DNA of 64,000 nt from Adiantum capillus-veneris (taxonomy: Eukaryota > Streptophyta > Polypodiopsida > Polypodiales > Pteridaceae): contig CM043965.1 in assembly GCA_014529385.2 (NCBI GenBank), positions 11,892,412 to 11,956,411 of the forward strand. The letters run 5' to 3'. The position numbers were made by a program, and so were the translations under genes. The notes under the pieces are model-generated. The model saw only the letters and a program-made list of their open reading frames with translations, was not told where the DNA came from and searched no databases. This document shows, one piece after another, positions 45,340 to 56,448 of the stretch (the first letter of the stretch is position 1; every line of letters begins with the position of its first letter).

Positions 45340-46601
45340 GAGTACCAACTATCGAGAAAATTCCAGCCATTCTAAAAGGTTTCCATGAAGAGGCATGTGG
45401 TGGTCATTTTGCCCAAGAATCAACTGTGAAGAAGATTTTGCTTGCGGGGTATGTTTGGCCAAGCTTGCATGTGGACGTTCAACATTGGTGTAAAAGCTAT
45501 CACAATTGTCAGATAAATGGAAATAGAAGGTTGGTGGATGGCCCAAGGCAAATAGTTCTTGCAAATGGACCCTTTGAAAAGTGGGGCATTGATGCTATGG
45601 GTCCGCTGCCTAGGACAAAAAATGGTAAAATCTACATTCTAGTGGCTGTAGACTATATGACTAGGTGGGTGGAAGCTCAAAGTGTGGCAAGAGTGAATGA
45701 GAGGACAGTTAGCAACTTTGTGTACAATCACATTTGTTGCAGATTTGGCACACCTTTGGAGAATTTTTCTGATAATGGTCCAGGGTTTAGGAAGGGCTTG
45801 CTTACAGAAGTTTGTGAAGAGCTTCACATTCTACATTGTCGTAACACACCATACTACCCATAGTCAAATGGTTTGGTGGAGAAGGCTAATGGTGTCACTG
45901 TAGGAATCATTAGAAAGATGGTGCAAAACAAGACAAAATTATGGGATGACTTCTTGGATGGTGCCTTGTGGTCATATCGAACCACATATAGGGAAGCCAC
46001 GGAGTTCACACCATTTCACTTGGTCTATGGTCAAGAGGCTTTGCAGCCTATCGAGCTCAACATTCCAACAATGCGACTTCATGGCAAAGGAGCACAAGAT
46101 GATCAAGAGGTATGGATGGATCAACTTCTTACGTTAGTGGAGCTTGAGTGGAAAAGAGAAGCAGCATATGAGTGCTACAAGAGGAAAGCCACACAAGCGA
46201 AAGAAACGCACGACAAGAAACTGAAGGACAAAGGCATCAAGGAAGGAGAGCTTGTGCTAAGGTATGACAATCGACTTGACAATCGTTTTGATGCCAAATT
46301 TGAAACAAGATGGCAGGGGCCATACATAGTCAAGAAGGCTTTCAATTCAAGTTACTATCAACTTATGGACTTGAATGGGAAAGAGCACTCCAGGAAGGTA
46401 AACGGGTATCGCTTGAAGCCTTATTTGAGTCGCCTTCTACCAAAGGATTTACCAGAGCAAAAGGTAACTATCTCATGTAAGTATTGTTCCATGAAGCATG
46501 AGTGTAACAAAAACCAAAATTCCAAGGGGCCAAACAATGAAGATCTTGTCAAGGACTCTGAATCACTCTCTTTGGAAAAGATGCTCTATGATGGTACATG
46601 A
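45340..46601 (+). pseudogene. integrase of inner element
   Basis: The zinc-binding part reads FHEEACGGHFAQES ... WCKSYHNCQ: the first Cys of the usual CxxC appears as Tyr (Y-H-N-C), a one-base change. The core has WGIDAMGPLP (first Asp), FSDNGPGF (second Asp) and, after a TAG at 45861, SNGLVEKANGVT (Glu). The C-terminal part has GALWSYRTTYREAT, GELVLRYDNRLDNRF and TRWQGPYIVKKAF (the GPY/F-type module), and ends near 46601 without a chromodomain. It would insert the cDNA. The lost Cys and the stop make it non-functional. Confidence 0.95.
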
Positions 46602-46616
46602 ATATACCATCATCCT

Positions 46617-46629
46617 GAGGGAGGGCTAA
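46617..46629 (+). promoter_or_regulatory. polypurine tract of inner element
   Basis: GAGGGAGGGCTAA directly precedes TGATAGCC, the 3' LTR start. It fits the plus-strand priming site. Confidence 0.85.
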
Positions 46630-49235
46630 TGATAGCCGTTTTTTGGCTCTCCATAATTTCCATAGTAAGTTACTCCACCCTACCAAATTCACCCAAATGC
46701 TATGGCTATCCCTACCATTTCACTGTACATAGGCATGTGTGAGTTAGGGGGCTTTTCCCATATCTTCTTAAAAACCCTCAGCTAGCTAGTCATTGGGCTA
46801 GTTGAGCCAAAAAAATAAAAAAAATAAAAAAATAAAAGTATATTATGGCCTCTTTGTGTGTAAATATTTCATTGTATATATGGCCTAAATATAGGGATTT
46901 TTTTTATTATTTTGGTATTTTTTTTAAATATTTCTACTTAGGTGTGTGTTTTATTAAACCTATGTACACCTTCTTTCATCCTCTTACACCATAATTATAT
47001 TTTTTGCCAATATGTACATACTCTAACCTCATATTTTTCCTTTATACAAATCACTCCCACATTTTCACCCTCACCCTCGTGAAAAGAAAAAATTGATTTC
47101 TACTCATTGGTTACGTTTATTATATTATTTACTTGCATACCTTTTCCTCTTTCACCCAAAATAATTCAAGGAGGGACCATATCATATGATTCCAATATCT
47201 TTCCATATCCATAACTCCTCCATATTTTTATTATTATTTTTACTCATTATTCTAACACCATGTGCTCATTGAGCTAAAGTCCATGAATTATAGTCCATAC
47301 ACTAGTCCCACCATGTATATATTTCTTTATTCACCAATAATCCTCCTCCATGCATGGGTCAAGGGCAACTTGGATGCTTTGTATTATAATATGACAAAGG
47401 AGGGGCTCACTCTTGGATGCATTGTACAAATTCAACAAAGGAGGGGGCCACTAAAAGACTTTTGCAGGCATAAAAACAGGCTTTTTTGGTGAGAATTTTG
47501 GCACCTATCTCCACTCCAAATTTGGAGTGGTGGTCAAAAGAGAAAATGTAGCCCACGCTCTGAATAATCACCTCAAATGTTTTCATGATTTTTGGAGCTA
47601 CCAGCGGTGAGCTATGATTTTTTGAGTGGACCCCAGTCTGCCCACTTTTCTCACAAGTAGCCCTTAGTCTTCTCTCACCCTTCCAGACACCTACTCACTC
47701 TTACACATCCCTCCCTCTCCTTCCCTCACTCAAACCTGCAATTTCCATGGCTTCTCCCAACCTCTTCACCATTACCCTTCTCTCTCATCCCTATAGTTCT
47801 TTTATGAACCTCTACATACATACACCCTCTCCATGTCTCTCTCTATTGCGCCTATGTTACAATTTCATTTACCTCTCCTAAAAATATCTAAAATTCAGCA
47901 TCTTAACCATGATAACTTCTGCAAATTGAGGATTTTTCATCAACAAATCCTCTTTTCATCGTGGTGGTCAACTGTGGCAGCGGTGTAAAGAAGCGAAGAA
48001 GAAGAGGAAGACCAGCGGTCATTTTTTCCACAATCTACACAAGGGTGAGTTCAAGCTTCTTCAAAGCTTCACCATCTCAATGATTCTCTTTTAATTCACC
48101 CCTCTTCCTTCATCAAATCAACTCATCCTACCCATTGTAAATGTATCACTAACAATTCTAGTGATTATTACCACTAACAACTAACTTCTCTTGTAAAAAT
48201 GCACCCACACTATCAACATATGGAGTAGGCAACCGCACAACTAAACCAAATTCACTCACTCCCATGGAAGTTTCTCTCCTTTCACCACATCAATAATTCT
48301 CTTACTTGAGCCCACATCCATGTGACTCAAAAGAAAAGAGAGACCCCATTCTCATTTGAAATTCATAAAAAATCATAATCCTTGATCTTTCCTAATAAAA
48401 TTGATTAGGCTTAATCCTAATCAAGGCTTCTAAAACCTATAAATAGAACCCATTCCTCCTTGTAAAAGACATCACTATACCATTGCACACTAGATTGAGT
48501 GTACCACACGCCAGTTCTATCTTGGTTGTAAAGAGAGAGTAAGCTTTCTATACACCATCACCTTGGTGCATAGAAAAGCTTGAGCTAGTTTGAGTGAGTG
48601 CGAGTAGAAGATATTCTTGCTACCATTGTTGTATCTACCCCAACATCAATGAATTGGTAGTTTTGGGTGCAATTCATGTCCAAAGGCTCACGCTTCTCCT
48701 CCAATTTGGCTTGGCAAACTCATTCAGCTTCATAAGGTGACTTGTTTCATTGAAGTTTGTTGTTTTGTTGCTTGTGATTCATTGGCTATTTTTTGGCTAC
48801 CATTGTAAGAGGGTGGATGGTGAGAGGGCTCCCATAACCCTAAGACAATGTGCTAGTGATGCTATAACCAAATCTTGTCACTTGATTCCACAAGCTCTAA
48901 GTTCCTTTTTGTGCAAAATATAAAGTTGAAGCTAATTTGTACACCATCTCGCTCTCTCTCTCTCTCTCTCTCGTGTTTTAGTGTGTGTTAGAGTGTTCCA
49001 TTGGTGTTAGGGTTAGTGTAAATTCCTTGCTTGTTTGTGGGTTGCTCTAACGATTCTCCTCTTTTGCGTCCTAGTTCGCTCTTAAACTAGGTGGTGCCCC
49101 TTGTGTAGTTGGGATTTGGCTGCGGGTTTGTTGTTTTGGTTTGTGTTGTGTTGTGCCCCAGCCCCATTGAGTAGCACGGGAGCCTTGAAGGGTGTCTAGA
49201 GGTTGCTCTTCTTGTTGCCCGCCCCGGACCGCCTC
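46630..49235 (+). mobile_element. 3' LTR of inner element, full length
   Basis: About 2.6 kb. The first about 480 bp and last about 375 bp match the 5' LTR; 47110-48858 is present only here. That unique part has a TATA box, CCTATAAATAGAACCC (48436-48451), and downstream sequence leading to a TC run (48951-48972). This means the native LTR is long and the 5' copy is the deleted one. Confidence 0.9.
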
Positions 49236-49240
49236 ACTAT

Positions 49241-50060
49241 CTTAGATGCAATGGACAGGCTGAAAGTACCAATAAGACAATTAAGACTATTCTCACTAAG
49301 GTGGTGCAAAAGAAGCCAGACCAATGGGATTTGAAGCTTCAGACTGCTCTATGGGCTTATAGAACAGCTTATAAGGTAACTACTGGAATGACACCATTCA
49401 GAATGGTGTATGGTACTTAAGCACTGGTTCCTATGGAGTTTGTAATCCCCAGTCCGAGAATGGCTGTAAAGTATGGATTAGACTTCAACCATAATCTTAA
49501 GAAAAGACTAGATGAACTGATGCAGTTAGATGAACTCAGGCAAAGGGCTATATTGGAACAGGAAATTGTTCAACAAATAAGGAAGCACTGGCATGATCGC
49601 CGAATTAAAGTCCGAGAATTCCAGAAAGGAGACTTAGTGCTTCTATATCAGTCAAGAATGGGTCCAAAGAAGCCGAATTTGAAGATTGCCTAGGCAGGAC
49701 CTTTTGAAGTTGATTGGGTCTTTTCCAATGGCACAATCAGATTAAAAGACTTATCTGGACTAATGTTGCCAGGAGTATATAATGGAGCAAAGATCAAACT
49801 TTATTACTCAGAGACCAGAGAAACTGGATTAGAAGAAGTCACTAAGGAACTAGAGGTTGTTGATCAAGAGATACCAGAATCATATGTTTTTGGTCTTTTC
49901 CATGTGCAACCAGTTCCAACTTCAGAACCAGTACCTGAAGAATCAGATCAGGCTGATTTAAGAACCAATACCAGTATGATCAAGCTAGAGTGGGAATCAG
50001 TTCAGAACCAGTATGAACACACTTTCCAAATTTTAAGTGGCCAACGGTCAAATGGTATGC
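49241..50060 (+). pseudogene. integrase of outer element, C-terminal part after the insertion
   Basis: The frame resumes with GQAESTNKTIKTILTKVVQ, carrying the catalytic Glu, then LQTALWAYRTAYKVTTGMTP. A TAA lies at 49419. It continues with RQRAILEQEIVQQIRKHWH, FQKGDLVLLYQSRMG and, after a TAG at 49694, AGPFEVDWV...GTIRLKDLSG, the usual end module. The frame is the same as before the insertion once one copy of the target duplication is removed. No chromodomain is visible. Confidence 0.95.
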
Positions 50061-50413
50061 CAGTGATAATTATTACAAGGATGGGTTGCAGTCTTGTCCA
50101 ATGCATGTTTGCCACGTCAGCGACAGCGCACACAAGTCTAGGAGCGACGAGTAGTGGATCTTTTATGGCACGAATACGTATAACAGTCAGGAGAGTTAAC
50201 ATTTTTCCTCATAAATCTCCTGCGCGACGCTTTCCTCCTGTCAACCATTCGCCATCGCCGAGCTCCGAGGTCTCTTCACTACAACCGCAAACGTTGACCT
50301 CCGACGAGACAGTTGACTGTCAGACAACCTTACCAGCGACACCAGGCAACGGCTTTAACACAAGTAAGTCCTCTTCGCCTTCGCTTGTTTCATCGTCGTC
50401 GACCTCACAGTGT

Positions 50414-53400
50414 ATGGGTAGAAGGAAACGATCAGAGAAGATGGAGGAAACTCTTGAAGAAACCCCGGCTATCATTACTGAGGCAAAGGAAAGCCTTCTT
50501 GTTCTTCCATACAGTAAAATCCAATGATATGTCTTTACTGATCATGCAATGACTCTGCTACAACTCTGGGATTTGCGAGTTGTATTGCAAGCGACAAGGA
50601 TTGCTTTTGATGCAGGGATCATCAAGCAAGTTCTTGATTCTTTTGATGTAGAAAATAGCAGTGCTATGATAAATAATAGGAGGGTGTCAGTGACACCACA
50701 AGCCATTGCATTTGCATTTCGAATGCCTAATGAGCCTAAACCATCGGTGGCAACTGCGCAACAAATAAGTATTACTCTAAAGGAGGATGAAGCAGCTCGA
50801 AAGAAGCGAAAGGCAAGTGCTCAAGGAGTTCTAGTAGCAGGACTAGAATCCTCCGCTACTTACAGGTTTGTTGCCGAAGCAGTCAGTCTTAAGAATAACC
50901 CAACTTATGTGTCAGAAAAATTATTGGCTATGTTGTTGGCCAAGATACTGGATCCACAAGTCCATATCAACCTGTGTCAAATACTCTCGCTTAATGTACT
51001 TCAACAGACTGCCAAGTTGAAATCTCAAACTATTTTCAAGGCATGGTATGTCTGGCAATTTCTGTATTGGGCTACTACTGCAGATATTAATGAGCAGGTG
51101 AAGCTGGCATGGAATGAGCAGCCCATTTTTGAACCGAAGAAAATTGACCTGTCCTCAGACGATGAGGAAACAGACAGTCAAACAACTTCCAAGGACCTGA
51201 AAAGGAAAGCTACTGCAGAGGAAGCTAGTAGTTCAAAGAAACCAAGAATTACATTGACCAAAAGCAGTGAATTCTTGAAGCACATCGAAAGCTAGGTAAA
51301 GGCAGCGAGCACTGAGACAATTGTACCTAATTAGACAGCTGTCAAACAGACAGCTGCTAATGGATCTGGGAAGGATCAGGTAAAGCCAGTCACTGAGGCA
51401 AAGGTACCAGATCAGTCAGGAGACAAAGGCAGGAATCAGCTGGATAAGGGGAAAGGACCAGCTTCCTCAACTATGTCTGAAATAGTTCCTGTCATTTCTC
51501 AAAACCCTCTACAACTGGTTAAAAAGGATAAGCTACAACAAATACAAAATCAGAAATTGAGAGGGCATCTCTCACTCAACAAAACTGATTATGCATCTCT
51601 ACCTTATGTGGCTCCTGTGGCAATATATGAACCAGTTGATTCTGATCCAACAACGGTCAAAGACAGATGTTCAATACTGATACAGTCCTCTTGGAATACC
51701 ATTGTCATTTGTATGGGACAATTGGTGGAAGCTGCTGGATCAAAAGATGGAGTTAAAAAGCTTAAAGCTGAATTGGCAGAAGCACAACATCAGATTGCCA
51801 CACTCCAGAAAGCCACAGGAAGCGCAGAACATACAACACAGGGTATTGCAAGCTCAATCAGAGAGATCTCATGAGTTGTTGAACAAAAAGTTAGCTAAAG
51901 CTGAGTCTAAAATTATGATCATAAATAGTCAAAGGAATGAAGCATCGAGAGCTGCCGAGCGAGCTGAAATGGGGCTCAGAATGAAGCGGGCAAAATTTAG
52001 AAAGCTGCTATTACACCATACAGCTCTGAAGCGTTCACTGACGGACAGATACATCTACTATAGCTTGTCTGAAATTTTGAACCCCTCAGGCAATGCTGTT
52101 TTTTATTTAGAAAATAAAATCCTTGATGGAAAGTCTGCAAAGTGATTTGCAGGACAAGGTGAGTGAGTTCAACAATGCTCTGATGAACCAAGCCATCATG
52201 GATTATATTGAGCAGCAGACATCCCTAGAGGAGGATGAAGAAGAAGAAGAAGATGAAGCTGATAAGGAGGAGGATGATCAAGAAACCAGGCATACACAGG
52301 ATGATGATGATGCCCCACCACAATCTCCACCTCCAGGACAAGGTAATGTTGGGATAGGGCCAGATGAAGGAGGCCAATCACAGCCAGACCAACCAGACCA
52401 GACTAAGGAACGGTAGGAAAGACAGGAAATAGAACAACAGTCGGGTCATCAGCAGGCTGAAGAACAGCAGCCTAGTAATACTGGAGATGAGCCAACTAAT
52501 CAGTCCCATCAGAGCAGAGAGGTTAAAGGGAAAATGAAGGCTCAGGATGAAGGACCAGTGAAGGATCATCAGCATTCACTGCAACTGATTACCTTAAATA
52601 AGCAGCTGAGACATCAACAGGCCTCCATCACCAGACAATATCTGGAGGATGATACTCTGTGGACTGATTTATAAAGGTTCCAAAGACTATATGTAGGAGC
52701 CGGGGAAATGGTGGAACATTGGAAATTTGCTGCTTTTCATGATAAGGAATCTCGTAGACTACCTGCGCATCCCAGTACAGTTCAGCAGTTGGAATGAGTT
52801 CCAGAATGGATACTCAGTGCTGATGAGAAAGTGGTAAACCCACACTGGCAAAGACAGTCTACTGCAGATTGTCAGTCCTTAGCTTTAGAACTGGAACTTT
52901 TGCTGGGTAACAAACCAACTTACGGCTGCATGAAGGACGTGAGGGTCCAACTTAAGGATGTTCTGGTTCAACTGCAAACTGCCAGAGGTGTTTTGGACCA
53001 GAGAGTGAAAGCCATCCTGGAGGACCAGACAACCACTAGAAGAGGACTTCAAACTCGCATGTCCGTCAGAGCACAGGCAACTGCTCTCCGCACCTTATTC
53101 CAGCTAGTAAGAATTACTAGGAAGATGATACAACAAGAGAACCAGGCAGTTCTGAATTTCCTGGAGTTTGTGCCTGATTCTCCCGTTCTCTTGTATGCTG
53201 TTCCAACAAGAGAAACTGAGTTGCCAAGATTTTTTCCAGCACTATATCCTCAACATCAAGAACGAGTTGATCAACTCACATATTTCAAAATAACTGATGA
53301 GCTTCAGGATTGGTATGAGCGATCAACTGTAGAATGGAAGACTTGGCAGACATTGTTCAATGATGTTCTTCAAATCAATGACATCCAGGAAATAAAGGAA

Positions 53401-53886
53401 GAGCTACAGAGGATTCAGCTGTGTATGGGCCAGTGGAAGATTCAGTTCAGAGGATTGACTAGGATTACTAATTAGTTACTGCAGCTTACAGTCGAATCTT
53501 CCAAACTACCTGAGAAAGACATTGCAGCAAAGCCGGGTCTAGCACCGCAGTACAAGGAGATGGCTAAGATTCTGTTCGAAGCATGCATCCAAACAAATCA
53601 GCCTCTTCCACAAGGATGGATCCATACTACTTTGCATTGTCATAAACTGGCCAGAACCAAACTGACCAAGGGTAGGCGTACACTCCGTGATCCTGACACC
53701 AAAACCTATCATTCTCTCACACCTTATGAGGTAGACATGACCACAGACTGGCGGGATCAACTTGAGCAGGAGGTCATTTACCGATTGATTCAGAAGGAGA
53801 ACGCTGATGCTGGAACTTCTCAGGCACCAACGCGCTCAAAGAGCAATGGCAAAAGGAAGACGGTCCAATGGAAGGATACTGGGTAG
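50414..53886 (+). pseudogene. long accessory ORF after integrase in outer element
   Basis: ATG at 50414 opens MGRRKRSEKMEETLEET; a TGA at 50525 and then continuous coding to 51293. Visible parts: an N-terminal folded-looking domain (50549-51080, with VTPQAIAFAFRMPNEP and YVSEKLLAMLLAKILDP), a Lys/Ser-rich hinge, a coiled coil (51720-52000, KKLKAELAEAQHQIATLQK, then SHELLNKKLAKAESK), a Glu/Asp run (52228-52330), a Gln/Pro-rich part, and a helical C-terminal domain (52831-53886). Frameshifts near 51840 and 52115 and stops near 51333, 52414, 52672, 52798 and 53473 interrupt it. If once continuous it had about 1150 residues. Some Athila- and Tat-type elements carry an extra ORF here; the exact relationship was not tested. 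No envelope-like signal peptide or membrane anchor is obvious. Confidence 0.6.
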
Positions 53887-54019
53887 TTCTATCTCAGAAT
53901 TCAGGGGCAACTTTTATTCTCAGTAGGCAGGGAGAGATGACAGCTCCACCTTGGCCTTTTCAGTTGTCTCTCGCAATCTATGAGCTTTCTAGAGCTCTGC
54001 ATCCTTCACCATCTTCTCA

Positions 54020-54253
54020 ATGTCAGACTCTGACAATCCACCAGAAGATAGATTGTCAACATTAGAACCAGACGATGGATTTTTCAGTTCCACATCAGAA
54101 CCAGACGATGGATTTTTCAGTTCCACATTAGAACCAGACAATGGATTTTTCAGAAATTTTGGAATCTTGCCAAAACTCAAGAAAGAAGGGAAGGATGTGG
54201 ACGGCTGCAGCGCGTCACCATGTGGGAACGTGTTGTTAGAAGATGGGCAGTGA
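54020..54253 (+). CDS. small acidic ORF with 11-residue repeats, running into the 3' LTR
   Basis: ATG 54020 starts MSDSDNPPEDRLS, then three 11-residue repeats (LEPDDGFFSST, SEPDDGFFSST, LEPDNGFFRNF), then PKLKKEGKD encoded by the polypurine tract, and ends in the LTR at 54251. The repeat is in frame with a 33-bp DNA tandem repeat. It is uninterrupted, but being 3'-terminal and LTR-overlapping it may be chance. Confidence 0.3.
   Translation: MSDSDNPPEDRLSTLEPDDGFFSSTSEPDDGFFSSTLEPDNGFFRNFGILPKLKKEGKDVDGCSASPCGNVLLEDGQ
54061..54153. repeat. 33-bp tandem repeat, 2.8 copies
   Basis: Units at 54061-54093, 54094-54126 and 54127-54153 differ by one or two bases each, core AGAACCAGACGATGGATTTT. 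It lies just upstream of the polypurine tract of the outer element. Confidence 0.9.
54179..54195 (+). promoter_or_regulatory. polypurine tract of outer element
   Basis: AAGAAAGAAGGGAAGGA-type purine run directly before TGTGGACG, the 3' LTR start. It fixes the LTR boundary and element orientation. Confidence 0.9.
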
Positions 54254-54667
54254 ATCACTTAGTAATTACTAAAGTAATTACTACGGTAAACCCGAAGCAT
54301 ATAAGTAGGGCCCATTACTTTGATATCGGGTTGGAAATTGTTATCACTTATATTAGCGCTTTGGGATATAATTGCACTCGAGCATTAGTGGCAGCATCAT
54401 CAGATACACTTTCTCTCTCTGTAATCATATTCACTGTAATCTCAATCATGATATATATATATTCCAGTGATACTGACTTCTCAACAGTCTTCTGAATCTG
54501 AATATGAACTTTATTCCAGTCTTTAAGTCTGATTTTCATTTCAGTATTCATATTTCAATCTAGTCACTGATTTCTATCTAGTCTGCTGTCTGAACTCTTC
54601 CTACTCTCAGTAGCTGAAATCCTTCGACACTGGAATTAGCTGTCTCAAGAGATCAGCTCCAATTCCA
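54196..54667 (+). mobile_element. 3' LTR of outer element
   Basis: 472 bp, aligned end to end with 34183-34652. The TATA box has one change (TATAAGTA at 54300-54307). The twin palindromes AGTAATTACT are intact (54261-54270, 54273-54282). The target duplication GATTT follows at 54668. Confidence 0.95.
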
Positions 54668-54672
54668 GATTT

Positions 54673-54780
54673 ATTGGGTCTTGGATTGGGACCAAGGCAA
54701 TTCTTAGGAAATGTCCCTTGACCCAAGCATAATCTTAAGAGAATATTCTAAGAGCAAGCATGTTGTTAGAACTTGGACAA
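54673..54780. repeat. continuation of the degenerate CATGGTCTTGGGACCA-like field
   Basis: Blocks such as GGTCTTGGATTGGGACCAAG, GACCCAAGCATAATCTTAAG and GAGCAAGCATG continue the repeat character of 32276-34177, separated only by the outer element. Confidence 0.6.
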
Positions 54781-56083
54781 CACCCAGACAGTACACTCAT
54801 ATATACATTCAATAATACCGCAATGCTCAATCTACATGATGCATATTAAAAAGTGGAGGTGGATTAGAATGTTGATGGAAAAGGTGAATACTTTCTTGGT
54901 CAAATCTTAAGGTTTGGCTAAGAGACTACATGTTGGATACCAAGAGATGGACACTCATGTATAGACTATGTAGTCTATGTGTATTTTGGTTCATGCTCTT
55001 AACTAGGGACATGTCAGTTGCAAAATTATGAAGATTCAAGATGACCCTTGGGAGTCCAAAATTGAGTGATCCATATTTGATTCTCTCAAAAAGTAACATA
55101 GTTTTGAGTCTAAACCATGTTTCACTATTGAGAGAGAGAGAGAGAGAGAGAGAGGAGCAACAATTTCTTATGTGTGCCTTCTACACAAAATTCCTTGCCT
55201 CTCAAAACATCCAAGAAGATGTCACATTCTCTTGCAATTTTTACTTAGGGGCTCCCTACAATGAAAGATTGCCCATCATGTCAGGTCAATAATAGCCATT
55301 CTTTTTTTCTTTTTTTTTTGACATTTTCACATATAGAAGGGTTTTGAAAAAAAAAAGATGAATAGGAAAAGGGTCCCTTATTGGTGATAAACTCACAACT
55401 ACGGGTTTTATAAATAGCCCTTTAGCTCACATGATATATAAGTTTTATATACAACGATCTCTCGAGAGAATTTTAAGAGGATCACATTTTCCCTAGTCTA
55501 GAGAGAGCTTCCATGATCAGATTCAGAGTGCAAATTTTACATTGGGACTCCTTTTTCATGAGGTATTTTTTTATGATACCATATAGGTGAACGTGTTGAT
55601 TGATGCCCACTTCTTTATGGATATCAGAGAGTTTGCATATGATGCTAGTTTAGTAGGGCCTTTTGATATTTGGTTTGGTTAGAGAATTGTGTATCTTGTT
55701 ACCTTACCTTGGATTTTGTGGTGGATGATGATTGGATCCCCCACCTCTCTTATAGTGTGTCTATGTTCTAGAATTTCATCCTTTTTTACTTTATTGGCCT
55801 AAGGCCTTCTTTTCAAATAATCTCAGAGTGTTATCCACATAGACCAACTGTGTAAGATTGGATTAAAGTTGATTAATGGCATCATCACACGACTAATGTG
55901 TGCTACCCGAATTTTATTTTCACCTAGTGCCTTGCAACATGTGCAAGATGTACCATCATCTTTTTGACCATCTTATAACAACAAATTTTCATAGCGTGTG
56001 TGTATATATATACTAATATATATGCCACATCAAGGACCTCTTGCATATATGGTCTCCTCTCCACTTCATATGTCAAGGCCTAT
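54781..56083. other. non-coding stretch with (GA)n
   Basis: A GA microsatellite of about 12 units lies at 55132-55155. No protein family or RNA gene was seen. Confidence 0.5.
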
Positions 56084-56434
56084 TGTTGGTGCCCATCAAC
56101 CTATTATGTAACCCTAGCCATGGGTACCAGTTCCTCTCTTATGAGAAGAACCTATGTGAAAATTCCCTAATCTACTAGATGCCCATGTGGAATAAATCCA
56201 TTTGATTTTCCCTGCAACTACATGTGACCCTTTATATCTAGGACAAGTTACATACATGATGATGTATCATTTCCCAATGAGCCTATAAATTTAGTCTTGT
56301 ATTCACTGATTATAATTCTTAATCATAGCATGCATTCCAAGTCTACATCGTACCGTTGTCTCTACTCTATCACACACACGCACACAAACACACACCATGA
56401 ACGCTTCAATTATTTATCCAGCTTAATCTCTACA
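56084..56434 (+). mobile_element. copia-type LTR
   Basis: It runs TGTTGGTGCCCATC ... ATCTCTACA (TG...CA, about 351 bp), with a TATA-like CCTATAAATTTAG near 56282-56294 and a CA-rich stretch (56371-56396) near its end. A copia PBS follows two bases later. No second LTR was seen downstream in the window, so it is a lone 5' end or a truncated element. Confidence 0.7.
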
Positions 56435-56436
56435 TG

Positions 56437-56448
56437 TGGTATCAAAGC
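56437..56448 (+). promoter_or_regulatory. primer-binding site, initiator Met-tRNA type
   Basis: TGGTATCAAAGC, identical to the site at 7594-7605 and one base off the standard plant copia PBS. It follows the LTR end CTCTACA by two bases. Confidence 0.8.

Larger units (their letters stand above)
39834..49235 (+). mobile_element. inner Ty3/gypsy (Tat-like) LTR retrotransposon, 9.4 kb
   Basis: It is inserted in the same orientation in the outer element's integrase gene. LTRs begin TGATAGCCGTTTTT and end CCGGACCGCCTC(A). The target duplication is ACTAT at 39829-39833 and 49236-49240 (or CTAT if the shared A belongs to the LTR). Order: 5' LTR, PBS, two small leader ORFs, gag, protease, RT, first RNase H, archaeal-type RNase H, integrase, PPT, 3' LTR. 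From 40773 to 46601 everything lies in one frame, broken only by stops. The archaeal-type RNase H marks the Tat branch of plant Ty3/gypsy. Shared LTR parts differ by about 20 changes over 860 bp by eye, so it is younger than its host. Confidence 0.95.
34183..54667 (+). mobile_element. outer Ty3/gypsy LTR retrotransposon, 20.5 kb with nested insert
   Basis: LTRs at 34183-34652 and 54196-54667 start TGTGGACG and end CCAATTCCA. A perfect 5-bp target duplication GATTT flanks the element (34178-34182 and 54668-54672). A polypurine tract abuts the 3' LTR. Coding order is gag, protease, RT, RNase H, integrase, then a long accessory region. Removing the 9.4 kb insert leaves about 11.1 kb. Absence of a second RNase H and the presence of extra coding after integrase suggest an Athila-like (non-chromodomain) lineage. 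About 30 LTR differences by eye imply substantial age. Frames contain many stops and at least three frameshifts, so it is dead. Confidence 0.95.
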
